This document shows positions 11,907-24,665 of a stretch of 64,000 bases of DNA, piece after piece. The DNA lies in assembly GCA_002786065.1 (NCBI GenBank), contig NHNY01000005.1, forward strand, positions 248,001-312,000, in the 5' to 3' direction. A program made the position numbers and the translations under genes. Every line of letters begins with the position of its first letter. Positions within the stretch are counted from its first letter, which is position 1. The DNA is from Microcyclospora pomicola. Its lineage: Eukaryota > Ascomycota > Dothideomycetes > Capnodiales. The notes under the pieces are model-generated. The model had not been told where the DNA came from and made no database searches. It saw nothing but the letters and a program-made list of their open reading frames with translations.

Positions 11907-13133
11907 TCACCGACGTAATAGCTCTGGCGAGCCCATTACTGAGGGAAGCGTGCATCTCGTCGTGCTGGGACGACACGACAGATTGCTGAGTGGTGGCAAC
12001 AGTGTTCCTGCCGACACTGTGTGCGAGTCCTTCAGCGGTAGACTCCGGATACTATCATTCCGTGATGGTGGAGATGAGAGCCCATCCAACGATGACCTGT
12101 TGCCAGTGTATCGTGAGTTAGTTGGCGTGGCTATCATCTGTGGCATGCTATGACTATGCGTATAGTTGTAAGCCATCGCTGTTGGAGCATAAACAGAGGT
12201 TGGCGAAACGCTGTCGGTGCGACCCTCTGATGTTGACCCCGGCATGAGTGATGCTGGAGATTGTTGACCGGCAAGGTGAAAGACTGGAACGTTGGCTCTT
12301 TGAGCTATTTCGATCTCACCGATCTGCCAGTGCATAGCTTCAGCGGCTCGCCAGGGGAGCTGCATCTCTTTGGAGATCTTCTCCCACATATCCTTCTTAA
12401 ACCTGCTCTCTTCGTTAGTGGGGACCTCAAGCTACGGGAAAAAGTCTGCTTACCGTTCATACAATCGAGCAAGTTTGTTCTTCTTCTCCTCGTCCCATTC
12501 TGAACGGCGCTCGAGGTAATTCTGGAATCGGAGACGACAGCTGATAGCACTTCTGCCGGGAAGGTGCTTTGAGATGTCTTCCCACTTCATGTTGCTCCCA
12601 CGAAGCTCAATGATCGAGGCATCCTCATCAGCACTCCACTTTGACTGTTTTTTCTTAGCAGGAGACTCCGAGGGATGAGGGGCCGCCGGACGTTTGTTGC
12701 TGCCCCCGGACTGGAGCAGTATGGAGTCAGACTGCTGTCGCCTGGGGCTGGGGAAAGGAGCGGCCAGCTGTGATGGGTGACCATTGCTTGATGGAACATG
12801 TACATATGTCGGCTGGTGCTGATAGCCGTTGTGATAGTATGATGCCTGGTTCAAGTACTGTGGCTGAGAATAGGCTGAATGGGGCACCTCCTTGGGTGAG
12901 TGTCTGGAGGAAGGCAGATCCGACGAAGGGATTGTCTCGATTGGAGGTAACCGGCCTGACTTGGCCAAGTCGTGTCGCCGTATACTGTCCGTCGAGGTGT
13001 TGGATGTACTGCTGTCATTGCCAGAGGATGATCCTCGCCGCTCCAGGAGTGAATGGATATCCACTTTGGCGATTTGACTGGCGTCAAGGCCAGCATATAT
13101 CTCCGGTAACAGAGTCAGTAGAGAAGCTACAGT
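11907..13133 (-). CDS. Myb-like (SANT) DNA-binding protein, 5' exon unresolved
   Basis: Probable nuclear transcription factor. The region reads LERRGSSSGND then Pro/Ser/Gln-rich sequence, a basic KKKQSKWSADEDASI stretch, and a Myb-like helix set (MKWEDISKHLPGRSAISCR, LRFQNYLERRSEWDEEKK). An intron of 51 nt (12403-12453) joins LYER to FKKDMWEKISKEM, completing a second Myb-like repeat. A Ser/Pro-rich tail ends at 11907. The frame is open upstream to 13133, where a TAG occurs, but contains no ATG before the DNA-binding domain. The sequence DASQIAKVDIHSLLERR just upstream looks coding, so a short 5' exon with an acceptor near 13120-13137 is likely. The coordinates given are the open part only. 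No specific ortholog recognised. Confidence 0.78.
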
Positions 13134-13867
13134 CTAGCCAAGTGGATCCCTCAACTCGACGAGGTGTTGGATGCTGTTGAAATTTCTTCGAACGCAGGTA
13201 GCAAGTGAGGATGCTGTCAGGATGATGTCTCCTCAGAAACCAGGTGTAGTGTAGTGGCCTCAGATCCGTTGTCAGATATACTCGGGTTATTTTTGAAAGG
13301 TAGCAAGAGCCTTTTAAGGATCAACGATCATATAAGGCGTTCAAAGGCCATTCCCAGAGGGTGGAATAATGATCGTGCTCCCTGCCAATGCTACTAAGAC
13401 ACGAGGATGCGAAAGAGACCGTGCAGATAATGGCAAAGGTGAACCAAATCTAAAGTTGATGTGATGTCGAAAGATGTACATCAACTCGTATGTGGAGTAT
13501 GAATTCGAGCTTTGACACGTGAGAGTTTTGGACCAGAGACCTTGTGTTACAAGCTGAATGAAGAAGAATTTCAGTGCGCAGATGCTTGTAGGATATCCGT
13601 GGCTACATGGTTATTCCCAAGGCCGGTGATACAGGGTAGAAATGCTGGGAGACCGTGACAAGCAGTCCAGCCTTTCGAGTATCGATCCATGCACGCTAGT
13701 GGAGTCATGCAAGGGGAGTATGACAATTGGGCTTCATATCCTAGGTCAGACAAGCTACGTTGTGGCCCGGAGAAAACCCTGGCGGATACCATGTGCATTG
13801 CAAGACAGATACGCATGATTTGCAGAAATTTAGATTTGCGCACAAATACTCGACAGCTGTCGTCTTA

Positions 13868-13895
13868 ATGCATTGCATTGCATTGCACCGCATTG
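13868..13895. repeat. Pentanucleotide TGCAT-type microsatellite
   Basis: Four to five imperfect copies of TGCAT in intergenic DNA. Confidence 0.75.
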
Positions 13896-15887
13896 CAGGC
13901 TGAAAAGGATCCACTTTCGCGGATCAGCGCACTAGCAGGAATTATACTCTGATAGGAACGGCAGACATGCGTGTCGGCATGATAATGATGAACGGTCGTG
14001 GTGAGACGTCCATGTCCACAGGTTTGCTCGGTTGAGACTTCGTTGAAGCAGGTCGAAACTCCCGTTGGCTCATGACAACTACAAGCAAACATATTGAAAG
14101 CATATCATATAGGACATTCGTGTCTCCTGAAGACGTGGTCAGAGGGGAGAATGGCGATTCGTCCGATTGGCGCTTCAGTTTGAAGATGCGATGCTGAACG
14201 AGACGATGAGCGGTGAATTCTGAGACAATTGAAGCAGCTCATGATGTCGTTGCAGCAGAAGCATCGCAACAAAGTGAACAGTGATCTGCACAAAGGAGTA
14301 TGCAAGCCAAAGTGCGCCGCTCGTGAGACCTCGATTACCACTTCTCGTGCGACATTGTAGATCGAGTGCGGAAACGCATCTAAGACATCGGGTGACATCA
14401 GCTTCGGCGCGTAATGCGCATGGCTCGGGACGATACGTAAACGATCTGATGTGCGGTACGTTGCGATCGAATGGAGATGGCGGTGAGGTGCCGGCACACT
14501 GGAAGCGAATCCCAAGTCGTTGCGTATGACGGGCAGGAGGCAGGTTGCTTCCTATGACGGATTGTGAGGCGAGTATGCATAGCCCAAGCATGCATTAGCT
14601 CTTCGAATCGAGATCATATGGTGGTGAAGAGGCGCTTGGCCGGTAGGCCATTACGAGTATGGGCGGATCGTTGCTGCAGAGGCGAAAGCCACAGTGCTCA
14701 GTTGTTCGCATTCATAACACATAAGCCGTATGATGCTATCATAGCATGTGTCGTGAACGGGGCCAGTATGGGGCAACGATGGAAACGAGTGAGAGGGGTT
14801 GGTGAACTGTGCCGTCGTTTTATGCATCAAGCTCAGGGATGCTAGCTTGACAGCAATCCTCCCGTTTGTCCAATGCAGTTATCTGACTAGTGCCCGCAGT
14901 GGTTGCGTGCTTTGACATGTTTCGTCGTTGCAGATCTAGATTCGACAGGTCGCCACATAAATCGCTGATTGATGCTGGAATGCATGTCGGTCCTTGATGA
15001 TTAGTGATGGGCGATGTTGGAGTATCGCTGGGCGCGGCCACAGCAGAGATTGCCTCTCTCCGCGGGTGATGAGACAGGACTGGCACTCACAGGGTTGGAC
15101 TGTGGGATCGAGTCGATCTCACGTTGATGCCCTGTTCGTCGCGTGTTTTTGCCATGACAGTGAGATTAGCGTGCTCAAGGAGCCGTGTGGCATACTGAAC
15201 CGCAAACATGTTCCCTGGGGCGGGCTTTAAGTTCTGCTATCGACAAGGATACGGATTATCGATGGAGCTTCCCCGGACGCTCTAATCCAGCCATAACGGT
15301 CCCTGATATCCCGGACTCGGAATTTGGTGGCAGAATCGATCTCTCGGCTCATGCGGAGGTCCGTGGTAGAGCGTGTTGGGCTCGCACGACGGTCAGATGA
15401 GTTGGTCATATAAGGCGTTCTGGACAGGACGTTGGTGGTGTACTGGAGAGCGTCCTGGCTGGTCCTAGCTGCATGGCTGGCGGCCGGGCAGCGAGATCTT
15501 GTGGGAGATCTCGGAGATCCATGATGTTCCGGTAGCCGCAGAGGCTTGTGCTAATTCTTTCCAACATTGAATTTGTATGGCGGAAAGCTGTTTCATGTAC
15601 AGGAGTGTACTGCGGCAAGACTCCGAGTCAACCTCGTGGAGGCAGGTCTATAAAGTATTCGTGGACAGATGAAGTGTTGGAATGGTGTTACAAGCCGCGA
15701 GGTTGGTTTTTTGAGTTTGCTCCGTACATTTCTTACGGAAGGTCAACATGGATTTACGACACCGAAACAGCTGAACGCCCAGCTATCGAGAGTCTCGCAT
15801 CGCCAACCAGCAGAAATGCACTCAATACCGGAACCATTTCATGATTGGACGCCTCTCACATCACATCGGCGCATTGATGTACAATAA

Positions 15888-15914
15888 TGACATTGACACT
15901 GACATTGACATTGA
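15888..15914. repeat. Hexanucleotide TGACAT microsatellite
   Basis: Four copies of TGACAT (one with a single change) ending in TGA, about 150 bp upstream of the TBCB start codon. Confidence 0.8.
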
Positions 15915-16064
15915 GAAAGCGCCAAGCTTTTTCCGGGGAAGCTCCCGTGAACCAAAGTTGCGAACAGGTAGATTTGGTTTGCAGTATAGTCCGATTCTAT
16001 ATGGCAGATGATCCCGCATCACCAACCAGGAAACCCCCAGCGTAGCCATATCATCCACCCAGCC

Positions 16065-17170
16065 ATGGCGTTCGCGACACATGATGTGCCGTTGTTCATC
16101 ACGTCTGACAACTCCTCCTCGGAGCGACGCATCACTCCCTCATGGACCATCACCCAACTCAAAGCTCGCCTCGAACCGATTACTGGCATCCCCGCAACCT
16201 GTCAGAAGTTGAGCCTCAAACTCGGGTCGCAAGCAGCGCAACCTGTTCAAGCCTCAGATGAGGACACGACACAGTTGAGCGCTTGGCCGCTGCAAGCGTA
16301 TGCAGTGCTGCATGTAGGTGAAGGCATCTTCTGGTCGTCTATCATTCCACCCTGCATAATGCAGGAGAACATATCGCAAGCATTGAACGCCCCCCGGGAA
16401 AACATGTCAGCCTTTCAGCTGCGAAACCTAGGCCACATCTCGGCCTGTCGATTGCATCGAGATATGCCTGAGGTCCCAACCTTTCATTGTCGTTGATCCT
16501 GCCTCGCTGATTTGCCACATCCCTGGGCTTTGTGACTTCAGCGCCCATACTTCGATCTCACACCTGCATGTGAGACATGCAGCTGCAGTAGCAACAATAG
16601 CACCGAGAATCAGAACAATGACTCAACCATCCGTCATAATGCCATTCTTCATACTGATCCGCCCTCGAACAACAGGTGACAGACACCCGCCCACCCGGCG
16701 CGCGTGCGAACTACACCGACGTGTCCGCAGTGGAGAAGTATGAAATGCCGCCGACCGAGTACGAGTCACGAACGGACAGCGTGCTGGCGTGGAAAAAGGC
16801 GCAGAAGCTCGGCCGCTTTGATCCGGACGCACCATCCATCGAGCAGCAGAAGATCGCGCTCACGTACCGCGAGGTGGCCGAGCGGCACATAGCGGTCGGG
16901 GTCCGCTGTCGTTTACTGCCCGACACGGACGCGCGCCGCGGCGAGGTCAGGTATGTCGGCGATGTGGCGGAGATTCCGGGCGGCGTGGGCGCCTGGGTGG
17001 GCGTGGCCCTGGACGAGCCCACGGGCAAGAACAACGGCCATCTCAAGTCGGCACGCTACTTCGATTGTCCGTCGAATCACGGAGTCTTCGTACGTGCCGA
17101 GAGGGTGGAAGTGGGCGACTTCCCCGTGCTCGATGAGCTGGCGGAACTGGGCGAGGACGACGAGTTCTAG
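16065..17170 (+). CDS. alf1: Tubulin-folding cofactor B (Alf1/TBCB)
   Basis: Cytosolic chaperone that handles alpha-tubulin during heterodimer assembly. Two exons, 16065-16313 and 16676-17170, joined in phase 0, giving 247 residues. Exon 1 is a ubiquitin-like domain (residues 1-83) from MAFATHDVPLFITSDN to AYAVLHV. Exon 2 opens VTDTRPPGARANYTDVSAVE, the conserved linker seen in TBCB, then WKKAQKLGRFDP. The CAP-Gly domain covers about residues 157-238, with GKNNGHLKSARYF and HGVFVRAERVEVGD. The acidic C terminus ends EDDEF, in keeping with TBCB. The 362-nt intron is unusually long beside the 50-75-nt introns nearby; its acceptor (ACAACAG) is good. Confidence 0.93.
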
Positions 17171-18028
17171 ACCTAGAACTGCAAGTGCTATTTTAGCGGT
17201 CCTATCAGTGGCCGAGACAAATGGTCCATGATCGGACCCAGCTCATCGATCTGCAAGCATCCACACTCCAGTTCCCAACCCGAAACGTGACCAGAAGCTA
17301 CAGCGGTAGGAAGTGAATGCTTCACAAAAGTGATATAGACACACCGTTAAACTCCCGGGCGAACAGTGAAACAGCACAAAGTTGATCATTCAGGGTGGGT
17401 ATCTTAAGAAGTTCAAATCCTAGTAGCAAATACCTGCAACGCCTGCAAGTAAGATATGCGTTCCCAAGTTTCACCTATAGAGGAGTCCAATTCCACGTGT
17501 CATTGAACATCCTAGACTGCGCGCCGAAACACGCAAGAAGTGGTTAAGAGGCACACCGTCCCAAGTCGCCTCTGCCTGTAGAGTTCCTGCATATTGTCGT
17601 CTCATCTCCCGTTGTCGTGTAGGTCATACAAGCACTTGGCCATCCATCGTGTGGGTACACAACTGCGGATTACCCATCCAAGCTGCTTCGGCCGAGTATG
17701 ACAAACAGATCGAGTGGGAGTCGGAGCCAGGGCCACATCTCCTACAATCACGGCACGGACGAGATAGCGGTGTGGTCTAAAGCCTGATCAAGAAGCCCTG
17801 TCGTTCAAGTCTCACAGCCTTGCGCGAACCAGATCTTGGCTAGGCGATGGGTACTCTCATTGGCGATCGAGTAGTTGTTGCCTGTGGAAGATAAAGATTG
17901 TCAGCGCCTGAAACGAAGTCGGTGAGGAATGTGTGTGTGTGCTTGGGTAGAGGTTGGAATGTGAAGTGCGTTCTTGTTTCGTTGTCATGGTTCGGTCAGA
18001 GATTGTGGAACGTTGCACGACAGCACGC
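17171..18028. other. Convergent intergenic region, no gene seen
   Basis: 3' flanks of alf1 and mif2. A partial tRNA-like A-box/B-box arrangement at about 17735-17812 was examined and rejected. Confidence 0.55.
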
Positions 18029-20472
18029 TCAGCGGCAGTTCAGTGACGACCGTACACAATCCGTCATAGACTGTTCGGTTGCACGACAGCTGGCAGGGGT
18101 GTGTCGGCAAGCAGCAGCAGGAATGCGGGTGGCGGCACGCTCCAATCGCCGCCTGTACAACACGCGTTTGTAGCGTTGCGCCAGGCTGGCATTTGACCGC
18201 GGGAGAACTCGTTCCGTACGACCGAACGACTTGAACAAGGGCCAGCTGGTCGTCCAGACCCCGACATTGCAATCCTTCTCATGTTGCGTGGCCAGAAATC
18301 GACTTCCCGGGACTGTTGGTACAAGGGCGGTGTAGTCACCGCTACTCTGCAGGACGCCGGTGCATACGGTGGAGAACTGAGGAGGGTGTATTGAGAGGCG
18401 ACAGGGGGACACGAAGAGATATGGCAACTCACCTCTGGGAACGACCCAACATCCACCAGCGCTGATTGCAAAGGCGTTCGGGCCAGCCTCTTGGCTTCCG
18501 ACTTCGACCATGACTTTACCTTCTGCGACGAAAAAGACCATTTCCATGTTGCGGCTGTTTTTGGTACTCTTGTAGCCGGAAGGAGGCAGCTCGACTATGC
18601 CGGATCCAAAAAAGTTGGACGTCAAAATCTTGGCGTACGAGAAATTGGAGCCTGGGGCGTCTCGTTGGATGATTGATGATGCTGCGAATGCGAGATCTGT
18701 ATAGAGTGTTAGTTGGGTCGACCAGGTGTGATCGCAAGTCACAAACATACCCTCCTTGATCAAATCAGTCGCATCACCCTCCTGCTTCTCTGGATCCCAC
18801 CGTGCAACGTATCCAGCAATGACACCGATCTCGTCCTCCCACTCGTCTGGGTGACATGACTCAGTCTCCGAGTCCTCGTCAATAGCATTCAACTTCGTCC
18901 CTTTCTTCGTTTTCTTCGCAGGCTTTTTCTTCGACTTCTTCTTCGGCTTATCTACTATTTCTTCCGCTCGAACAATGCCGTCCATCTCTCCGTGTTTGTA
19001 GAGTTTGACCTCGTTCGCCCAGTATTTGAGTGGCTCGATCAATGTCCGTCCAAATCTAGATACACGACCTCCAGCATCCTCGAAAGGCGTGGTCGCGCGG
19101 AGATGGAACTTGCTACTCGGCCCAGCGCTTGCTCGTGCTGGCCCTGTTGGTGGTCCACCGCGTCCGCGACTTGTTGACCTTCGTTGTGGTGATTCTGACG
19201 GTCTGCTTATGTTGCTAAGATCGATTGTGGCGTGCTTCCCTGATTTCGGATTTGGTTTGGGCTTCTTCGACTGTCTTCTCGCCTCTCTCCACTCCGTCTC
19301 TGTCCGCGCATCCTCGTCGGCTTGTAGTAATGTCGGGTCGATTGTGTGGTTGATATCGTCCTCTAATTCTTCTTGAACTGCCGATGTGTCTGGTCTTATG
19401 TGTGGTTCGTCGCCTATTTGGTAGCCTCCGTGTTGCGACTGTGCCAAACTAATGTCCGCAGCTTCGGCCGTCGAAGGAGCTTCATAAGTGCTTCGATCTC
19501 GTTTGGCACTTCTCGATTGCCATGGAGATGGTGGAGCTGGTACGCTCGAAAGTCGGACAGTCGTATGCGTAACGCTTTGGTCCCGCTCACTCATTCCCAA
19601 ATCCGGAATTGGTTCGTCCTGCATTGGCTGGAAACTGTTCTCAATATCCCGAAACGGCATCGGGCTGTTGACTGCTGGTAGCTCTTCATGCTCGGTGGGC
19701 TCGTGAAGTGCGCCCAATGAATTTCGTAGTGGGACATCTTGTGCGCCTTCATCATCCACCTCTTCTATCGCATTGGTAACGACATCGACTGATTTCGCAG
19801 GAGAAATGAATGGGTTCACCCGGGCTGGTCCAACCGATCGCCTCAAGCTTTTCGTCGGTTTAAATGGGCTATTAGGCTCAATACTCTTGACGATCTTGGC
19901 AGGTGCGAAATCCAGTACGCGATTCGGTGGAGGCTGCGTCTTGCTGAGCTGTGCTGCTGGCGACTGGACAGACTGTCGTGCAGATGCAATACTACTTCTG
20001 GTTTGAGGGCGCGCAGACGACATGCGCTTCGGTGATCCAATGCTGGTATGTTTCGGGGTAGCCTGGCGCGGTGGTGGTAGTTTCGGGGTCTTGCGCGATT
20101 GCAACGTCGCATTGACGTCCTGTCCTGAACCTAGGCGCACCATGTATCAGTGACTTGGGACAATGCGATATGTCACATCAATACCACGCAGAACTCACTC
20201 TCTCGCATGTATCCATGGCTGCTCGCATGGCCGTCATGAAGTGGTACTACAGGTGAAGAGAAGATGCCCTCAACTGGTTCCAATCCATGTTCGTCGCGCA
20301 CACCTGTGTCTTTCAAGGTAATACCCGTCTTGCGCCCGACCTTGCCGATATCAAAATATTGGTCTTCCGTTGGTCTGCGGCGACCGGGTGTTGATGCCTT
20401 CTGACCTGGTTTCGCTTTTGCGACCATGCTGTGTGGAGGTCTATTCTCCTTCTCCAGGTCGTGCCGTGCCAT
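18029..20472 (-). CDS. mif2: Inner-kinetochore protein CENP-C/Mif2
   Basis: Centromere protein that binds CENP-A nucleosomes and dimerises through a C-terminal cupin. ATG at 20472 (an open frame further upstream uses GTG and was not chosen). Exon 1 (20199-20472) carries the conserved Mif2 N-terminal block FDIGKVGRKTGITLKDTGVR followed by EPVEGIFSSP. A 68-nt intron leads to exon 2 (18751-20130), which has the CENP-C motif GRTLIEPLKYWANEVKLY near 19000-19065, preceded by basic and Ser/Pro-rich sequence. A 54-nt intron with a CTAAC branch leads to exon 3, the cupin strands (FGSGIVELPPSGYKSTKNS, MEMVFFVAEGKVMVEVG, GGCWVVPRG). A canonical GTGAGT donor lies at 18432. The final exon is ambiguous: the unspliced frame runs on to TGA at 18029, but spliced alternatives end elsewhere. 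The last 60-150 residues are therefore uncertain. Confidence 0.88.
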
Positions 20473-20831
20473 ACAGTTCGTTTGCGTCGGATTCACTTTG
20501 ATATGTGAGGCCGTAAGTGCGAAGTGGAGGTGTTGGCCGTTTCATGTGGTGCACTGGAATGGGTAGAGGCGCGTTGGACTATACAAAGTGACTGTCACGA
20601 ATGCGCGTGTTGATGCGGGATATTTAGAGTTGGCATCGCACCGTTTCGGGCCTCTGCTGATGTGTTTACTCCGCTACTCGAAATGGTATAGCTTGAGAAC
20701 AGGCTGGCAACGCTTTGTGATTAGTCACCATGCCTGCACCCCACCACATGTAGCAGACATCTATCAATTCAGTCTCATATTGATAAGAAGAAACAAAGGA
20801 AGAAGTCGAAGTGAAGTAAAGCACGAACGCA
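20473..20831. promoter_or_regulatory. Divergent promoter between mif2 and a membrane-protein gene
   Basis: 359 bp separate two divergent start codons. No specific motif was recognised with confidence. Confidence 0.5.
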
Positions 20832-21386
20832 ATGGCCATCTTCGTGCAGCTCATGCACCTGTGCCAGGTCGCGCTCAGCGCCATGGGAGGAATCCAGTCC
20901 TACATCGCCGTCACCAACCTCCAGAAGTACGAAAAGACCAGCGAGAAGTTGGCGGAGTGGAGCAATGAAGCTGCTCGCCAGTTGCACAAGACCAGGACGA
21001 CTCAGACGTCAGGGGCGGTTGCTGTATGTTTCACACGCATGTTTCTTTCTGAATGTGAAAAGTTGCTCACATGAATCCGCCACTAGATTTTGTGCTCATT
21101 GATTGTATCATCCGGCCTCACCATCGCTGGTCCAAAGCTGCCACAGTGGGCGGCCTACACCGCATCACCAGTCATGTTGATCCTGGTGTTGCTAGCCCGC
21201 GGACATATCAAGAACTACTGGGCGCCCGGCGATGGCAAGACTGTCGGCACACGAGTTCCATTGCCGAAGATGGGAGACTACAACGAAGCTCAACGCCAGA
21301 CTCAGAACTTGCTCGAAACGCTGGAGTATCTCGAGTACAGCTGGGTGGCGACGAGCTTTGTGGCTGGGATGGTTGGGTACCATTAG
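20832..21386 (+). CDS. Small uncharacterised multi-pass membrane protein
   Basis: Not recognised as a named family. Two exons, 20832-21023 and 21087-21386, with a 63-nt intron (GTATGT..CACTAG) joined in phase 0, giving 163 residues. Hydrophobic stretches near residues 3-22, 65-82, 88-105 and 145-160 suggest three or four membrane helices. A charged, heptad-like loop (LQKYEKTSEKLAEWSNEAAR) lies after the first helix. The C-terminal third has QTQNLLETLEYLEYSWVATS. Coding character is supported by clean splicing and uniform frame use. It shares a short divergent promoter with mif2. Function unknown. Confidence 0.72.
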
Positions 21387-21952
21387 CCAGTAACCGCGTG
21401 AATGTACAATGAGGTATTTAGATGAATCAAGTAAGAAATGTGGAATGTGGAAAGTCCTCCAAGGCATAGCTATGCCTGCAATAAACTTATTCATCTCTTC
21501 CGCCGTCAATGCCACTGGTTCTGTCTACTCGTGGGCAAAGCTAAGATCGATAACTTGGCGTTGGCTAGTTGCCTGCTCTTCTCATGCCAAGTAGCGTGTA
21601 GAGCCGCATATGGTAGTCTTCAGCACTGATCATGCTCTTGAGGAGTGCTGACCCGTAGCCCTCTGTACAGGGACGACACATTGTAGAGTCTCTCGGAGAC
21701 CACGCCGTCATGGTGAACTGGCGACTCGGATGTTGCTCCCGCAGACATCTCTCAAGGTCTGCAAGGCGCAGAGATGCCGAAGTCTCAAGACCAGATTCCA
21801 GGCGTTTATGAGGTCCCCAAAGTCTCCAAGCATCCATTTTCATCCTTCCAGCATTCATGCCCTCGAACTCCAAACTTCTGCTCCCATCTTCAACCCAACA
21901 CACAGCATATAACCCCATAATTTCCCTTCCTACTTCCCCCCAACCTCCCCCT
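21387..21952. other. Convergent intergenic spacer, no gene seen
   Basis: 3' flanks of the membrane-protein gene and the NCE101-like gene. C-rich runs occur near 21930-21970. Nothing else seen. Confidence 0.55.
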
Positions 21953-22268
21953 TCACCCCACCCCCCTCCACACCAACGCGATCCGCCGCTTCAAGCTCTC
22001 ATAGCTCTGCGCCGTGCTGCGGCCCTGCTCCTTCTCCTCGCGATTGATGCGCACGGCGGCGGCGGCGATGCCGATGGAGACGGCGAAGATCGGGTCGATT
22101 GTTCTAGCGAGTGGAGAAAGGGTAGACGTTAGCGCTGGGATGCAGACGGGTGCGAGAGATGTAGAGACGGTGGGATGTCGTGGTGGGTTATGAGCACGGG
22201 GGTTGCGAAGTTGGTGGCAGTATGGGGATGGAATGAATATACCTTGATAGGAGGTATGGCGCGGGCAT
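21953..22268 (-). CDS. NCE101: NCE101-family small protein
   Basis: Very short gene. Exon 1 (22243-22268) encodes MPAPYLLS; a 139-nt intron (GTATAT..CTCGCTAG) joins AG to AACA, giving RTIDPIFAVSIGIAAAAVRI, then NREEKEQGRSTAQSYESLKR and a stop at 21953. The product is 58 residues with one membrane helix. The layout (APYLLS then DP(I/L)FAxxxG, a short helix and a charged tail) matches the NCE101 family, linked in yeast to non-classical protein export. Both exons are too short for ordinary open-frame tracking. Length and splice phase fit exactly (177 coding nt). Confidence 0.8.
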
Positions 22269-23385
22269 GATGTGTGCGGTCGTGTCGACGTGGTCTACCG
22301 GGAGATTTGTTGTCTACATGTACCTTGCGGCAATGTCGCGGCGCGGAGTCAACGGGGCACTCTGACGCGCGCAAGAGCCGCGTACATGTAGTAAGTAACC
22401 GGTAATCTCAACGAGGTTCGTGATAATTGATGGCTTGTAGTCAGAGCTTCGTGCTGAAGGCTATTGACTACGAATACAAAGGGTTCACGGATCTCAATTT
22501 AGAGGTATGTAGTGGTTTAGGTAGCTCTATGATTGAATGTAGTGATCAGCGCCAGTGAAGCTCAGGTCAAGTCGAATAGTTCCCAAGTCCCGCGCAGGTC
22601 AACCCTAACTCACTACGATCGCTCGGTACAGCATTCATGTCTCTGATGAGAACTGACTCGCTTGTTAACGCAGTATAGATCTGCGATGGGGCCGATACGA
22701 ACTAATATAAAACTTGATGGGCACGGAAGCAAAGCCCCAAGCTTGCAAGCTTCAGCTTCGAAGCTGCGACTGCAGGACGTACTGCCCACCATAGGTACTG
22801 CCTAGCTCCACGAAAGACAGTGCTCTATAAAGTCAATCGTATCGAAGCTGTTATAAACGAAACCAGTACTGGACAATCACACTACTCGGGTTCGAATACA
22901 ATAAGCGCTGACATTATAAAGCTGCCACAGGGACTACAGTATTGGAGAGGAAGGAAATGAATACACAGCTATAGGACCTGGCGCTCAGCACGACGTGCAT
23001 GGAAGTGTAGAGGATCTTGTCCCGACCACGCTCGAACAGCGAGCTATTCTTGGGAGCCTCGTGATCGCATAGGCACCGGTCTTGAGCCTGGAGTACATGT
23101 CCGTCCTTCATTTCTTGTGTTTGAAGCTCATAATCCCATATCGATACTGGTTTGACTGACGACGCCTGCAGGGCCCAGACTCCTGAATGACTCCCGGGGA
23201 TGGACCAGGTAAACTGATGGATGTGGCATGAAGCCGAGGAAATCCCTTGCCATGCATCCGGACTTGAAGGAATCGAGCTGCTGCTCGGCGAATATGCGTG
23301 CTGAGGGCTGATGAAAGCTTGTCGTCGCAACCCGGGGTAAAGCTTGTGGTCGTGTAAATCATTGCATACGTGCTTCGAAGCGCAT
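22269..23385. other. Intergenic region between NCE101-like gene and ATG8
   Basis: Upstream region of the NCE101-like gene and 3' flank of ATG8. Contains the paired palindromes at 22739-22766. No gene seen; a 207-codon open frame overlapping ATG8 is a shadow. Confidence 0.55.
22739..22766. repeat. Two abutting perfect 14-bp palindromes
   Basis: AAGCTTGCAAGCTT (22739-22752) is directly followed by CAGCTTCGAAGCTG (22753-22766). Each equals its own reverse complement. They lie about 470 bp upstream of the NCE101-like start codon. Confidence 0.85.

Positions 23386-24665
<1,280 letters not shown>

Larger units (their letters stand above)
13134..16064. other. Gene-poor stretch of 2.9 kb
   Basis: Holds the likely unresolved 5' exon of the Myb-like gene, two short tandem repeats (13868-13895 and 15888-15914) and the TBCB promoter. 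Open frames here are short and overlap in several frames. No gene is supported. Confidence 0.5.

Noticed and set aside
17735-17812. tRNA-like TGGTCTAAAG and GTTCAAGTC boxes on the plus strand
   Set aside because: Spacing is too short for an anticodon arm and the T-stem and D-stem do not pair.
22880-22900. GGTTCGAATAC B-box-like sequence
   Set aside because: No flanking stems or A-box.
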